DNA from: an uncultured Eubacteriales bacterium
GTDB taxonomy: Bacteria; Bacillota; Clostridia; Lachnospirales; Lachnospiraceae
Reading direction: 5' to 3'
Length of the DNA stretch: 52,961 nt
Assembly (NCBI GenBank): GCA_949283695.1
Contig: CASDTX010000022.1
Span: 1 to 52,961 of the forward strand
Made by a program: the position numbers and the translations under genes. Shown one piece after another: positions 40,414-49,969 of the stretch (position 1 is the first letter of the stretch; each line of letters starts with the position of its first letter). Under the pieces are notes generated by a model, which saw nothing but the letters and a program-made list of their open reading frames with translations, did not search any database and was not told where the DNA came from.

Positions 40414-40761
40414 TTGGTGATCAGACGAGGCGATATATTTTATGCAGATTTAAGTCCCGTGATCGGGTCAGAACAAGGCGGAGTACGTCCGGTTCTGATT
40501 ATACAGAATAATGTGGGGAACAGGCACAGCCCGACAGTGATCTGCGCGGCGATTACATCGAAGATGAATAAAGCAAAACTCCCTACGCACATTGAAATCA
40601 GTACCAAGGATTATCGGATTGTGAAGAATTCCGTGATCTTGCTGGAGCAGATCCGTACGATTGACAAGCAGAGACTCAAAGAATATGTATGTCACATTGA
40701 CGGAACTATGATGCGGAAAGTGAATCAGGCGATTCGGGTCAGCCTGGAGCTTTCTACATAA
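40414..40761 (+). CDS. mazF: MazF/EndoA-family endoribonuclease toxin
   Basis: A 115-aa sequence-specific mRNA interferase of the PemK/MazF fold, close to Bacillus EndoA in length and sequence: [28 protein letters not shown], then [20 protein letters not shown] and [16 protein letters not shown]. The start is set at TTG 40414, which gives MVIRRGD, matching the EndoA start MIVKRGD, with GGAGAG 8 bases upstream; GTG 40405 overlaps that site. No antitoxin gene is visible in the 138 bases between alr and this gene, only a 19-codon frame. The toxin may pair with an antitoxin elsewhere or be tolerated. Confidence 0.9.
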   Translation: MVIRRGDIFYADLSPVIGSEQGGVRPVLIIQNNVGNRHSPTVICAAITSKMNKAKLPTHIEISTKDYRIVKNSVILLEQIRTIDKQRLKEYVCHIDGTMMRKVNQAIRVSLELST

Positions 40762-40838
40762 GTCATGGAATTCTTTACAGAAACGGAAAAGAATGATAAA
40801 ATTGAGAAGCACGAAATAGAAAAAGGAGAAATTGAAAG

Positions 40839-41570
40839 ATGTCAGGACATTCAAAATTTGCGAATATCAAGCATAAAAAAGAGAAGAATGACGCTGCAAA
40901 GGGCAAGATCTTCACTAAGATCGGCCGTGAGCTGGCGGTTGCCGTGAAGGAAGGCGGCGGACCGGATCCGGCGAACAACAGCCGTCTGCGCGACGTGATC
41001 GCTAAGGCGAAGTCCAACAATATGCCCAATGATACGATCGAGAGAAATATTAAAAAGGCTGCAGGAGAAGGCTCGGGAGATAATTACGAGCATATTACAT
41101 ATGAAGGGTACGGTCCCAACGGAACAGCGATTATTGTCAAGACGCTGACGGACAACAAGAACCGTACGGCTTCAAACGTGAGAAACGCGTTCACGAAAGG
41201 AAGCGGAAATGTAGGTACGCCAGGATGCGTGTCCTTTATGTTCGATGAAAAGGGTCAGATCTTCGTGGCAAAAGAAGACTGCTCTATGGATGCGGATGAG
41301 CTGATGATGTTTGCCCTTGACGCAGGCGCGGAGGACTTTGTGGAAGATGAGGAGAGCTTTGAGATTCTGACAGCGCCGGAGACGTTCAGTGATGTCCGTC
41401 TGAAGCTGGAAGAAGCCGGAATCGTTATGGCGGAGGCCGAAGTGACCATGATTCCTCAGACGTATGTAGAGCTGACGAACGAGGAGGATATCCGGAACAT
41501 TCAGAAAACACTGGATCTTCTTGATGAGGACGATGACGTCCAGGATGTATACCACAACTGGAATGAATAA
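40839..41570 (+). CDS. YebC/PmpR-family protein
   Basis: A 243-aa three-domain protein of the YebC/TACO1 family. The start [21 protein letters not shown] is the family signature, with [40 protein letters not shown] and the GxxG-type [13 protein letters not shown] following. Members have been called transcriptional regulators; recent work ties the group to translation of difficult proline-containing stretches. The start is supported by AAAGGAGA. It is 77 bases after mazF and 41 bases before a CFI-box protein gene, probably in one operon. Confidence 0.93.
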   Translation: MSGHSKFANIKHKKEKNDAAKGKIFTKIGRELAVAVKEGGGPDPANNSRLRDVIAKAKSNNMPNDTIERNIKKAAGEGSGDNYEHITYEGYGPNGTAIIVKTLTDNKNRTASNVRNAFTKGSGNVGTPGCVSFMFDEKGQIFVAKEDCSMDADELMMFALDAGAEDFVEDEESFEILTAPETFSDVRLKLEEAGIVMAEAEVTMIPQTYVELTNEEDIRNIQKTLDLLDEDDDVQDVYHNWNE

Positions 41571-41611
41571 GAAATGCAGTCTGAAAACTGAAGCAAAGCG
41601 GGGAAATCGAA

Positions 41612-42400
41612 ATGGAGATAACAGCGCTGCAGAATGAGCTGAAGAAGCTGTACCGTGTGACGCTGACATATGAATTCCACAAGGCCACTTATGAGAAGAA
41701 GATGGAGGCTCTGAAGGAGGAGTATGCCGGGCTCCTGGAAGAAACTGCCCGTCTCTGTGACAGATCGTCTGACAACAGAGCGAAAATCGCTGCCTGCATT
41801 CCGGAGGAAGCTATGGAAGATCTTGGGAAAGTGACTTCCAAGCGCAGGCGGAAGATCCGGCTGCTGGATCACAAGATGAACCTGGTTTCCTGGTTCCTTC
41901 CGCTTTTGGGTGAGATCCCATCCGTGTATGCAGGAGAACTGGCGGGAATGACTGCAGAGAACTGGAATCTAAGGATGCCGGAGGAAAAGATCGGGTGCCC
42001 CACTTACACAAATATCCGCAGCGGGTTTCAAAGAGATGTCTCCTGTTATATTACGACAGCGGTATGCAGAAGCCTTGGGAAACCGGATGACTGCCATGAG
42101 CTGACGGTACTGAGAAAGTACCGGGACAGCTTTCTGATGGCAGATGAGGAAGGCAGAAGGATTGTCAGCGAATATTATAATATCGCTCCCACCATTGTGA
42201 AACGGATCAATCGCAGGCAAGACGCGGATGCGATTTATTACAGGATCTGGAACGAGTATTTAAGTCCCTGCATCTTCCTGGCAGAACAGGGAGAGAATGC
42301 GGCGTGCAGGGAGAAGTATACGGAAATGGTGCGGGGACTGGAGGCAGAGTATCTGTATCTGAAGCCTTGCATGGAACAGAGTCGGATCAGCGGAAAATGA
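41612..42400 (+). CDS. CFI-box C-terminal domain protein
   Basis: A 262-aa protein of unknown function. The first 70 residues are strongly charged and predicted coiled coil (LQNELKKLYRVTLTYEFHKA...). The C-terminal half shows the CFI-box: CYITTAVCRSLG, then LRKYRDSFLMADEEGRRIVSEYYNIAPTIV. The leading cysteine, the LR-x-RD segment and the YY-x-x-(S/A)P end are kept. CFI-box tails occur on many unrelated bacterial proteins and their role is unclear. The ribosome site is weak (GGGGAAA), which suggests coupling to yebC. No enzyme motif is visible in the middle. Confidence 0.75.
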   Translation: MEITALQNELKKLYRVTLTYEFHKATYEKKMEALKEEYAGLLEETARLCDRSSDNRAKIAACIPEEAMEDLGKVTSKRRRKIRLLDHKMNLVSWFLPLLGEIPSVYAGELAGMTAENWNLRMPEEKIGCPTYTNIRSGFQRDVSCYITTAVCRSLGKPDDCHELTVLRKYRDSFLMADEEGRRIVSEYYNIAPTIVKRINRRQDADAIYYRIWNEYLSPCIFLAEQGENAACREKYTEMVRGLEAEYLYLKPCMEQSRISGK

Positions 42401-42472
42401 CACGACAGTCACAATGCCCGCAGATAGCCGAACCAAACGGCTGCTGCAGGATTTACAGAAGGAGAAAGACAG

Positions 42473-43747
42473 ATGAGTGATTATAGGATTGAAACAAAAT
42501 GTATACAGTCAGGATACGAGCCGGGGAACGGTGAGGCGAGAGTTCTTCCGATCTATCAGAGTACGACGTTCCGCTATACAAGCAGCGAACAGATGGGAAG
42601 ACTCTTTGATCTGGAAGAAGCGGGATATTTTTATACCCGTCTTCAGAATCCGACCAACGACGCAGTAGCGGCAAAGATCTGTGACCTGGAGGGAGGCGTG
42701 GCAGGTATGCTTACTTCTTCCGGACAGGCGGCGAACTTCTATGCCATTATGAATATCGCGCAGGCGGGAGATCATATTGTGTGCGCGTCCGCGCTTTACG
42801 GCGGCACGTACAATCTCTTCGCACACACTATCCGCAAAATGGGAGTGGAAGCTACATTTGTGGATCCGGACTGCAGCGAGGAAGAGCTGGAAGCAGCATT
42901 TCAGGATAACACAAAGGCGGTATTCGGCGAGTCCATCGCCAACCCGGCCTTAGTAGTTCTGGATTTCGAGAAGTTTGCGAAGGCAGCGCACAGCCATGGG
43001 GTTCCGTTTATTGTGGACAATACTTTTGCAACTCCGATCAACTGCCGGCCTTTCGAGTGGGGTGCGGATATTGTAACGCATTCTACGACGAAATATATGG
43101 ACGGCCATGCAGCGTGTGTGGGAGGAGCCATCGTAGACAGTGGAAACTTTGACTGGGAAGCTTATGCGGATAAGTTCCCGGGGCTTACCACACCGGACGA
43201 GACGTATCATGGAATCGTATATACACAGAAGTTCGGAAAAGGTGCTTATATCACCAAGGCGACAGCCCAGCTTATGAGAGATCTCGGGTCAATCCAGTCT
43301 CCTCAGAATGCGTTCCTTCTCAACATCGGCCTGGAAACGCTTCATCTGCGGATGCCGAGACATTGCGAGAACGCGCTGAAAGTGGCAGAATATCTCAAAA
43401 ATCATGAAAAAGTGGCATGGGTGAGCTGCCCGTCACTTCCGGGAGACAAGTACTACGAGCTGGCACAGAAATATATGCCAAACGGAACCTGCGGAGTTCT
43501 GACGTTCGGACTGAAGGGCGGAAGAGAGGCAGCTGTTGAGATGATGGATAAGCTGAAACTGGTTGCGATTGTCACACACGTTGCAGATGCAAGAAGCTGT
43601 GTGCTTCATCCGGCCAGCCATACGCATCGCCAGATGAACGAGCAGGAGTTAAAGGAAGCAGGCGTACAGCCGGATCTGATCCGGTTCAGCGTGGGAATCG
43701 AGAACGTAGAAGATATTATCGCGGACGTTGAGCAGGCACTTCGATAG
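42473..43747 (+). CDS. metY: O-acetylhomoserine sulfhydrylase
   Basis: A 424-aa PLP enzyme of the Cys/Met gamma-family that joins sulfide to O-acetylhomoserine to give homocysteine. Marks are the start RIETKCIQSGYEPGNGEARV, the YTRLQNPTNDAVAAKI motif, SSGQAANFYAIMNI, the lysine K207 in HSTTKYMDGHAACVGG, and the closing LIRFSVGIENVEDII. Length and the GLTTPDETYHG-type insert (residues 230-245) fit the MetY branch rather than shorter cystathionine enzymes. ATG 42473 follows AAGGAGA. It complements the acetyl-type MetA at 14 kb. No SAM riboswitch or T-box is seen upstream. Confidence 0.92.
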   Translation: MSDYRIETKCIQSGYEPGNGEARVLPIYQSTTFRYTSSEQMGRLFDLEEAGYFYTRLQNPTNDAVAAKICDLEGGVAGMLTSSGQAANFYAIMNIAQAGDHIVCASALYGGTYNLFAHTIRKMGVEATFVDPDCSEEELEAAFQDNTKAVFGESIANPALVVLDFEKFAKAAHSHGVPFIVDNTFATPINCRPFEWGADIVTHSTTKYMDGHAACVGGAIVDSGNFDWEAYADKFPGLTTPDETYHGIVYTQKFGKGAYITKATAQLMRDLGSIQSPQNAFLLNIGLETLHLRMPRHCENALKVAEYLKNHEKVAWVSCPSLPGDKYYELAQKYMPNGTCGVLTFGLKGGREAAVEMMDKLKLVAIVTHVADARSCVLHPASHTHRQMNEQELKEAGVQPDLIRFSVGIENVEDIIADVEQALR

Positions 43748-43817
43748 GCTTGATCCGTGCGCAGAGATATCCGATCAGGAATGATCCTCGGATCATAATT
43801 TCGTATTACATCAGACA

Positions 43818-43857
43818 GGAGCTTTGGGATTGCGATCCCGGAGCTCCGTTTTCTTTT
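43818..43857 (+). terminator. Intrinsic terminator of metY
   Basis: GGAGCTTTGGGAT pairs with ATCCCGGAGCTCC (13 bp, two T-G pairs) around a short loop, followed by GTTTTCTTTT. Confidence 0.85.
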
Positions 43858-43929
43858 CTGGGAATCTGAATAAAACCGGTCCTCTTTTTCAATACTATTT
43901 ATGACAGGAATCAAAAGGAGGTGCCTCAA

Positions 43930-44640
43930 ATGGGAGACGGACAGTCAGAAGAATCCAGACAGAAAGAGCGGAGTGAGGAGAACGCGCAGATCAGAGAGAT
44001 GGGCACTCTGAAACTGGAAAATGGTCCTGCGAAAAACGGAATTGAACTTCTCACAATCATTGGGGAGATCGAAGGACATGAGGCGGTTTCCGGGAGTACG
44101 AAAGCTACAAAATATGAACATCTTCTGCCAAGGCTTGCGGAGATCGAAGAGGATCAGCAGACAGAGGGGGTACTGATTCTGCTGAATACGCTGGGCGGCG
44201 ACGTGGAAGCAGGGCTTGCGATCGCGGAGATGATCGCCTCTCTGAGCAAGCCGACCGTGTCTCTGGTTCTGGGCGGGAGCCATTCCATCGGCGGTCCTTT
44301 GGCAGTGTCTGCGGACTATTCTTTCATCGTGCCGACAGGGACGATGATCGTACACCCGGTCCGCTCTACTGGAATGTTCATCGGAGTGATCCAGAGCTAC
44401 CGGAATATGGAGAAGACACAGGACCGGATCGCCCGTTTTATCTCAGAGCATTCACGCATTTCACAGGAACGCCTGCTGGAACTGATGCTGGATTCTACCC
44501 AGCTTGTGAAGGATGTGGGAACGATGCTGGAAGGCGCAGAAGCAGTGAGAGAAGGACTGATCGATGAAGTCGGCGGGATCAGTCAGGCGTTCCGTAAGCT
44601 CCACGAGATGATCGAAGAACGAAGAAGGCAGATGGCCTAA
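43930..44640 (+). CDS. tepA: ClpP-like protease TepA
   Basis: A 236-aa ClpP-fold serine peptidase of the TepA/YmfB group, described in Bacillus as translocation-enhancing. The N-terminal 40 residues are charged. The core has GVLILLNTLGGDVEAGLAIAEMI, the nucleophile region LGGSHSIGGPLAVSADYSF, and the His motif TGTMIVHPVRSTG. ClpX-docking features of true ClpP are not evident. ATG 43930 follows AGGAGG at 8 bases; the GTG at 43921 overlaps that site. It lies directly upstream of ftsK/spoIIIE, the same neighbourhood as ymfB and spoIIIE in Bacillus. Confidence 0.9.
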   Translation: MGDGQSEESRQKERSEENAQIREMGTLKLENGPAKNGIELLTIIGEIEGHEAVSGSTKATKYEHLLPRLAEIEEDQQTEGVLILLNTLGGDVEAGLAIAEMIASLSKPTVSLVLGGSHSIGGPLAVSADYSFIVPTGTMIVHPVRSTGMFIGVIQSYRNMEKTQDRIARFISEHSRISQERLLELMLDSTQLVKDVGTMLEGAEAVREGLIDEVGGISQAFRKLHEMIEERRRQMA

Positions 44641-44722
44641 GTGCGCTGTGCGGTTTCGTGAATGAAGCTCCTGCGAACAGCAGTGAGCGGCTGCACCTGG
44701 CGGCATACTGTGTAAAAAAATA

Positions 44723-44751
44723 ATGACATGCTTCCCAAATAATGTTATACT
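44723..44751 (+). promoter_or_regulatory. Promoter of ftsK/spoIIIE
   Basis: ATGACA (44723-44728) and TATACT (44746-44751) are 17 bases apart, with an extended TGT before the -10. The start codon is 35 bases further. Confidence 0.65.
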
Positions 44752-44786
44752 TATAACAGTATGTTTAATTACTAAGGGGGCATTCT

Positions 44787-47384
44787 ATGGCTGCGAAAAC
44801 GACAAAGCGCAGAAAAAGTACAAAGAATAAACAAAAGAGGGGACAACAGAACACGGAGCTGACAGCAGAGATCACCATACTCGCCGCCCTGGCGGTATGT
44901 ATCCTGCTTGTTTTAAGTAATTTCGGACTTGGAGGAATCGCAGGGGAGGCGGTTTCATCTGTATTTTTCGGACTTTTTGGTTATATGGCATATCTGGTGC
45001 CGTTTTTATTGTTTGGCATAGCGGCGTTTCTGATTTCAAACCGGGGAAATGTTCACGCCTATGTTAAGATTGCGGCAGTGATTTTTCTCTTGCTGTTCAT
45101 TACAGCGATACTTGAATTGATTTTTCATTCCTATCAACCTGGAACCGCCCTGCTTTCCTTCTACAAGGAAGCGGCAGCACACAAGAATGCAGGAGGACTG
45201 ACGGGAGGATGCATGGTGATGCTTCTCTGCCCGCTGATCGGCGAGATCGGAACCTATGTTGTTCTGATTGCGCTTTCATTTATCTGCATGATTCTGATCA
45301 CGGAGAAATCACTGCTTGCTCCGCTGGGAAGAAAGGGAAAGAAAGCATACGAAGGAGTGCAGAAGAAGCGTCAGGAGACGGCTGTGATCCGGGCAAAGCG
45401 CAGAGAAACACAGGCTCGACAGGCTTCTGAAGCGAAAGAGAAGGACAGCGCGGGAACCAGGCGGGAAGATCGGAAGGTATCAGGTGTCTCGTTCGCGACC
45501 ACGCTTTCTGCAGACCCTCAGTCTGAGCCGGAGACCGGAAAGAAACGGCGGGGAAGAAAGAGAAAGTCACCGGATGTCCATGAGATTACTCCGGATTTTA
45601 TGGAGGCGGCGGAGGCAGAATCGTCCGGCCTGTCCGATCATTTCGTCATCAGCCGGCCGGCGGACCAGCCTGCAGATTTCGACGGACAGGAGATCCCTTC
45701 TGTATCTGCGGCAGACAGCAGTGCTTCTGCTGAAGCACCGGCTGGGAGGACATCGGATCAGCGGATTCACACAGCAGATGAACCGGCAGACGAAGGGGCA
45801 GATACTGGAACGCAGAAAGCAAAGCGTTCCCGCAGAAAATCTGCTCAGGACGCGGCTGCGGTTGCAGCAGAGACGGAGCAGGTGGCGGCCGCCGTACTGG
45901 AGGAACAGAAGAAGGAACCGCCCGTGTACCATACACCTCCTATGTCCCTGCTGAAAAGGGGAAGGAAGACAGGAGGAGATTCTGACGCACATCTGAGAGC
46001 GACTGCCCTGAAACTGGAACAGACGCTTCAGAATTTCGGCGTCGGCGTCCATGTGACGAATGCCAGCTGCGGACCGTCTGTTACCAGGTACGAACTGCAG
46101 CCGGAACAGGGAGTGAAGGTGAGCAGGATCGTAGGACTGGCAGATGACATTAAGCTGAATCTGGCAGTGGCGGATCTGCGGATCGAAGCGCCGATCCCGG
46201 GGAAGGCAGCGGTGGGAATCGAAGTGCCGAACAGCGAGAACACGGCAGTTATGCTTCGCGATCTTCTCGAGTCCGGAGAATTCCAGCACAGCGATTCACC
46301 GATTACATTTGCCGTCGGCAAGGATATCGCAGGCAAAACAGTGGTAGCAGATATTGCGAAAATGCCCCATCTTCTGGTGGCAGGCGCTACCGGATCCGGG
46401 AAGTCTGTGTGCATCAATACTCTGATCATGAGTATCATTTATAAGGCAGATCCGGATGCGGTGAAACTGATTCTCGTAGACCCGAAAGTGGTAGAGCTGA
46501 GTGTTTATAACGGGATTCCGCACCTTATGATCCCGGTTGTGACAGATCCGAAGAAGGCGGCAGGGGCTCTGAACTGGGCCGTAGTGGAGATGGAGAAACG
46601 CTACAAACTGTTTGCAGAATATAACGTAAGAGATCTTAAAGGCTTCAACGCGAAAGTGGAGAAGGGAGAGACCGGGGAAGAGATCAAGAAGAAGCTTCCC
46701 CAGATTGTGATTATTATCGATGAGCTGGCAGACTTGATGATGGTGGCGCCGGGAGAAGTGGAGAATGCGATCTGCCGTCTGGCGCAGCTTGCACGGGCGG
46801 CCGGGCTTCATCTTATCCTTGCGACGCAGCGTCCGTCTGTCAATGTCATCACCGGACTGATCAAGGCGAATATGCCGTCCAGGATCGCGTTCTCTGTATC
46901 ATCGGGTGTGGATTCGCGGACCATTATTGATATGAACGGGGCGGAGAAGCTGCTCGGAAAGGGCGATATGCTGTTTTACCCGTCGGGTTATCCGAAACCG
47001 GTGCGGGTTCAGGGATCATTTGTCTCTGATAAAGAAGTGCAGGATGTGGTGGACTATCTGATCCGCAACAGTGCAGGCACGGTCTATGATAACGAACTGG
47101 AACAGCATATGAACGCTGAACTGCCGGCGGCAGGAGGCTCACCGGCGGAGAGCGGCGGAGACCGGGATACATATTTCGCAGAGGCTGGAAGGCTGATCAT
47201 TGACAAAGAGAAAGCTTCCATCGGCATGCTGCAGAGAATGTTTAAGATCGGGTTTAACCGCGCCGCAAGAATTATGGATCAGCTGGCAGAAGCAGGGGTA
47301 GTCGGACCGGAAGAAGGCACCAAACCCCGGAAAGTGCAGATGACGAAAGAAGAATTTGAAGCGTATTTAAGTGAAAATTCATAA
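44787..47384 (+). CDS. DNA translocase FtsK/SpoIIIE
   Basis: An 865-aa septal DNA pump. A basic start ([18 protein letters not shown]) precedes four transmembrane helices (about 30-175), which anchor it at the division or sporulation septum. A disordered charged linker runs to about 380. The alpha/beta motor follows, with Walker [15 protein letters not shown], Walker [15 protein letters not shown] and [20 protein letters not shown]. The gamma domain ([25 protein letters not shown]) reads directing sequences on DNA. In a spore former this protein moves the chromosome into the forespore. ATG 44787 follows AAGGGGG. fhs starts 25 bases after the stop. Confidence 0.95.
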   Translation: MAAKTTKRRKSTKNKQKRGQQNTELTAEITILAALAVCILLVLSNFGLGGIAGEAVSSVFFGLFGYMAYLVPFLLFGIAAFLISNRGNVHAYVKIAAVIFLLLFITAILELIFHSYQPGTALLSFYKEAAAHKNAGGLTGGCMVMLLCPLIGEIGTYVVLIALSFICMILITEKSLLAPLGRKGKKAYEGVQKKRQETAVIRAKRRETQARQASEAKEKDSAGTRREDRKVSGVSFATTLSADPQSEPETGKKRRGRKRKSPDVHEITPDFMEAAEAESSGLSDHFVISRPADQPADFDGQEIPSVSAADSSASAEAPAGRTSDQRIHTADEPADEGADTGTQKAKRSRRKSAQDAAAVAAETEQVAAAVLEEQKKEPPVYHTPPMSLLKRGRKTGGDSDAHLRATALKLEQTLQNFGVGVHVTNASCGPSVTRYELQPEQGVKVSRIVGLADDIKLNLAVADLRIEAPIPGKAAVGIEVPNSENTAVMLRDLLESGEFQHSDSPITFAVGKDIAGKTVVADIAKMPHLLVAGATGSGKSVCINTLIMSIIYKADPDAVKLILVDPKVVELSVYNGIPHLMIPVVTDPKKAAGALNWAVVEMEKRYKLFAEYNVRDLKGFNAKVEKGETGEEIKKKLPQIVIIIDELADLMMVAPGEVENAICRLAQLARAAGLHLILATQRPSVNVITGLIKANMPSRIAFSVSSGVDSRTIIDMNGAEKLLGKGDMLFYPSGYPKPVRVQGSFVSDKEVQDVVDYLIRNSAGTVYDNELEQHMNAELPAAGGSPAESGGDRDTYFAEAGRLIIDKEKASIGMLQRMFKIGFNRAARIMDQLAEAGVVGPEEGTKPRKVQMTKEEFEAYLSENS

Positions 47385-47409
47385 AAGTGCAGCGGAGGAG
47401 GTAAAAAGA

Positions 47410-49080
47410 ATGAAAACAGACATTGAAATCGCGCAGGAGGCCAAACTGGAGCACATTCGGGATGTAGCGGCCCGGATCGGAATCACAGAAGATGAACTGG
47501 AGTTTTACGGAAAGTATAAGGCGAAGCTCTCGGATGAGCTCTGGGAGCGGATCAAAGATCAGGAAGACGGAAAGCTTGTTCTCGTGACAGCCATTAATCC
47601 CACTCCTGCCGGAGAGGGGAAGACGACAACTACAGTCGGACTTGGAGAGGCGATGGCCAAACTGAACAAGAAAGCGCTGATCGCACTGCGTGAACCCTCC
47701 CTGGGACCGTGTTTCGGAATCAAAGGCGGAGCGGCCGGAGGCGGTTATGCGCAGGTCGTGCCGATGGAGGATCTGAACCTTCATTTTACAGGAGATTTCC
47801 ATGCAATTACTTCCGCCAACAATCTGCTGGCGGCGATGCTGGACAACCATATCCAGCAGGGAAATACACTGAGGATCGACCCGAGACAGGTTGTGTGGAA
47901 ACGCTGCCTTGACATGAATGACCGTGTGCTGAGAAATATTGTTGTAGGTCTGGGAAACAAGATGGACGGGATGGTTCGCGAGGACCATTTCGTGATTACA
48001 GTGGCGTCAGAGATTATGGCGATCCTTTGCCTTGCGGATGATCTGAGTGATTTAAAGAGAAGGCTCGGGAAGATTGTTGTAGCCTACAATTTCGACGGAG
48101 AGCCGGTGACGGCAGACGACCTGAAGGCCACAGGCGCTATGACCGCACTGCTGAAAGACGCGATGAAACCCAATATCATCCAGACACTGGAGCATACGCC
48201 GGCACTTGTACACGGCGGACCTTTTGCCAATATTGCACATGGCTGCAACAGCGTACGCGCTACAAAGATGGCGCTCAAACTCAGCGATATCACGATCACC
48301 GAAGCAGGCTTCGGAGCGGATCTTGGAGCAGAGAAGTTCTTTGACATCAAATGCCGTATGGCAGGGCTGAAACCAGATGCTGTGGTTCTGGTTGCAACCG
48401 TGCGGGCATTGAAGTATAATGGAGGCGTTGCAAAGGCAGATCTCGCGCAGGAGAATCTGGATGCCCTTGCAAAAGGAATTGTAAATCTTGAGAAACATAT
48501 CGAAAATATACAGAAATACGGGGTTCCCGTGATTGTGACTCTGAACTCTTTCGTCACAGATACGGAAGCTGAGAATGAGTTTATCAGGAAGTTCTGCGAG
48601 GAGCGGGGATGTGAATTCGCTTTATCTGAAGTATGGGAGAAAGGCGGAGAAGGCGGTATTGCTCTTGCGGAGAAAGTTCTTGCTACACTGGAGAATAAGA
48701 AGTCTGATTTCCATCCGATCTATGAGGATGAACGGACAATTAAGGAGAAAATCGAGACGATTGCCAAAGAGATTTACGGTGCTCGGGGTGTGGTTTACGA
48801 GCCGGCGGCTGAGAAACAGATCGCAAAGATTGAGTCTCTCGGATTCTCTTCCTTCCCGGTATGTATGGCGAAGAATCAATATTCTCTGTCCGATGACGCC
48901 AAGAAATTGGGACGTCCGGAGGGATTCGACATTCACATCCGTGAGGTGTATGTCAGCGCCGGAGCCGGATTCGTGGTCGCGTTGACCGGTGCGATTATGA
49001 CGATGCCGGGCCTGCCGAAAGTTCCGGCTGCGAATGGAATTGATGTCACAGAAGATGGTAAGATCACGGGACTGTTTTAA
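47410..49080 (+). CDS. fhs: Formate-tetrahydrofolate ligase
   Basis: A 556-aa enzyme that makes 10-formyl-THF from formate, THF and ATP. It serves one-carbon metabolism and, in acetogens, the methyl branch of the Wood-Ljungdahl path. The phosphate loop is [17 protein letters not shown]. Also seen are [24 protein letters not shown], the [17 protein letters not shown] segment, [20 protein letters not shown] and the C-terminal [22 protein letters not shown] 47410 follows GGAGGAGG by 8 bases; an upstream ATG would overlap ftsK. folD follows after 34 bases, giving the next step of the pathway. Presence alone does not prove acetogenesis. Confidence 0.97.
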   Translation: MKTDIEIAQEAKLEHIRDVAARIGITEDELEFYGKYKAKLSDELWERIKDQEDGKLVLVTAINPTPAGEGKTTTTVGLGEAMAKLNKKALIALREPSLGPCFGIKGGAAGGGYAQVVPMEDLNLHFTGDFHAITSANNLLAAMLDNHIQQGNTLRIDPRQVVWKRCLDMNDRVLRNIVVGLGNKMDGMVREDHFVITVASEIMAILCLADDLSDLKRRLGKIVVAYNFDGEPVTADDLKATGAMTALLKDAMKPNIIQTLEHTPALVHGGPFANIAHGCNSVRATKMALKLSDITITEAGFGADLGAEKFFDIKCRMAGLKPDAVVLVATVRALKYNGGVAKADLAQENLDALAKGIVNLEKHIENIQKYGVPVIVTLNSFVTDTEAENEFIRKFCEERGCEFALSEVWEKGGEGGIALAEKVLATLENKKSDFHPIYEDERTIKEKIETIAKEIYGARGVVYEPAAEKQIAKIESLGFSSFPVCMAKNQYSLSDDAKKLGRPEGFDIHIREVYVSAGAGFVVALTGAIMTMPGLPKVPAANGIDVTEDGKITGLF

Positions 49081-49114
49081 GCAGACAGCCCGCAGCAGAT
49101 AAGGGGAGAAACAA

Positions 49115-49969
49115 ATGCCACAGATAATTGACGGGAAGAAGATTTCACAGCAGATTAAAGATGAGTTAAAAGCAGAAGTGCAGGAACTGGCGGCTGAGGG
49201 GAGACGCGCGTGTCTTGCGGTTGTACAGGTCGGAACCGATCCGGCCTCTACGGTTTATGTAAATAATAAGAAAAAGGCCTGCGCCTATATCGGCATTGAA
49301 TCCAGGTCTTTCGAACTTCCGGAAGAGACGGCGGAAGAGGAGCTGGTTTCGCTGGTTGAGCGGCTGAATCAGGATCCGGAAGTGAACGGAATCCTTGTTC
49401 AGCTGCCGCTTCCGGCCCATATCGATGAAGACCGGATTATACGGACGATCTCTCCGGATAAGGATGTGGACGGCTTCCATCCGGTCAGTGTAGGAAGACT
49501 CTGGATCGGGGAGAAGGGCTTCCTGTCCTGTACCCCGGCGGGGATTATTCAGCTTCTGAAACGGTCCGGGATTTCCGTAGAAGGGAAACGCTGCGTGGTC
49601 GTAGGAAGGAGCAATATCGTGGGGAAACCTATGGCAGCGCTGCTGCTGAGGGAGAACGGAACTGTAACCATCGCTCATTCCAGGACAAAGAATCTGAAAG
49701 AAATTACCCGGCAGGCCGAAATTCTCATTGTCGCTGTCGGGAAGGAGAAATTTATTACGAGAGAGTATGTCGGAGAAGGTGCGGCAGTGATTGATGTGGG
49801 AATGCACAGAGACGCACAGAATCATCTCTGCGGGGATGTGGATTATGCGGATGTAGAGTCAGTAGCATCCGCGATTACCCCGGTTCCCGGAGGAGTCGGT
49901 CCGATGACGATCGCTATGTTGATGAACAATTGTGTAGAAACCATACGAACCCGGGAGGATAGATCATGA
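49115..49969 (+). CDS. folD: Methylene-THF dehydrogenase/cyclohydrolase
   Basis: A 284-aa bifunctional enzyme linking 10-formyl-, methenyl- and methylene-THF. The catalytic lysine lies in TVYVNNKKKACAYIGI. Family marks are NGILVQLPLPAHIDE, PDKDVDGFHPVSVGRL, CTPAGIIQLL, the NADP loop VVVGRSNIVGKPMAALLL and the closing TPVPGGVGPMTIAMLMNN. The start follows GGGGAGA. Its TGA overlaps the ATG of the zinc-ribbon membrane protein gene (ATGA), so the two are coupled. Confidence 0.97.
   Translation: MPQIIDGKKISQQIKDELKAEVQELAAEGRRACLAVVQVGTDPASTVYVNNKKKACAYIGIESRSFELPEETAEEELVSLVERLNQDPEVNGILVQLPLPAHIDEDRIIRTISPDKDVDGFHPVSVGRLWIGEKGFLSCTPAGIIQLLKRSGISVEGKRCVVVGRSNIVGKPMAALLLRENGTVTIAHSRTKNLKEITRQAEILIVAVGKEKFITREYVGEGAAVIDVGMHRDAQNHLCGDVDYADVESVASAITPVPGGVGPMTIAMLMNNCVETIRTREDRS

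Noticed and set aside
42401-42472. A SAM riboswitch before metY
   Set aside because: The 72-base gap is too short and has no S-box core sequence or paired stems of that fold.
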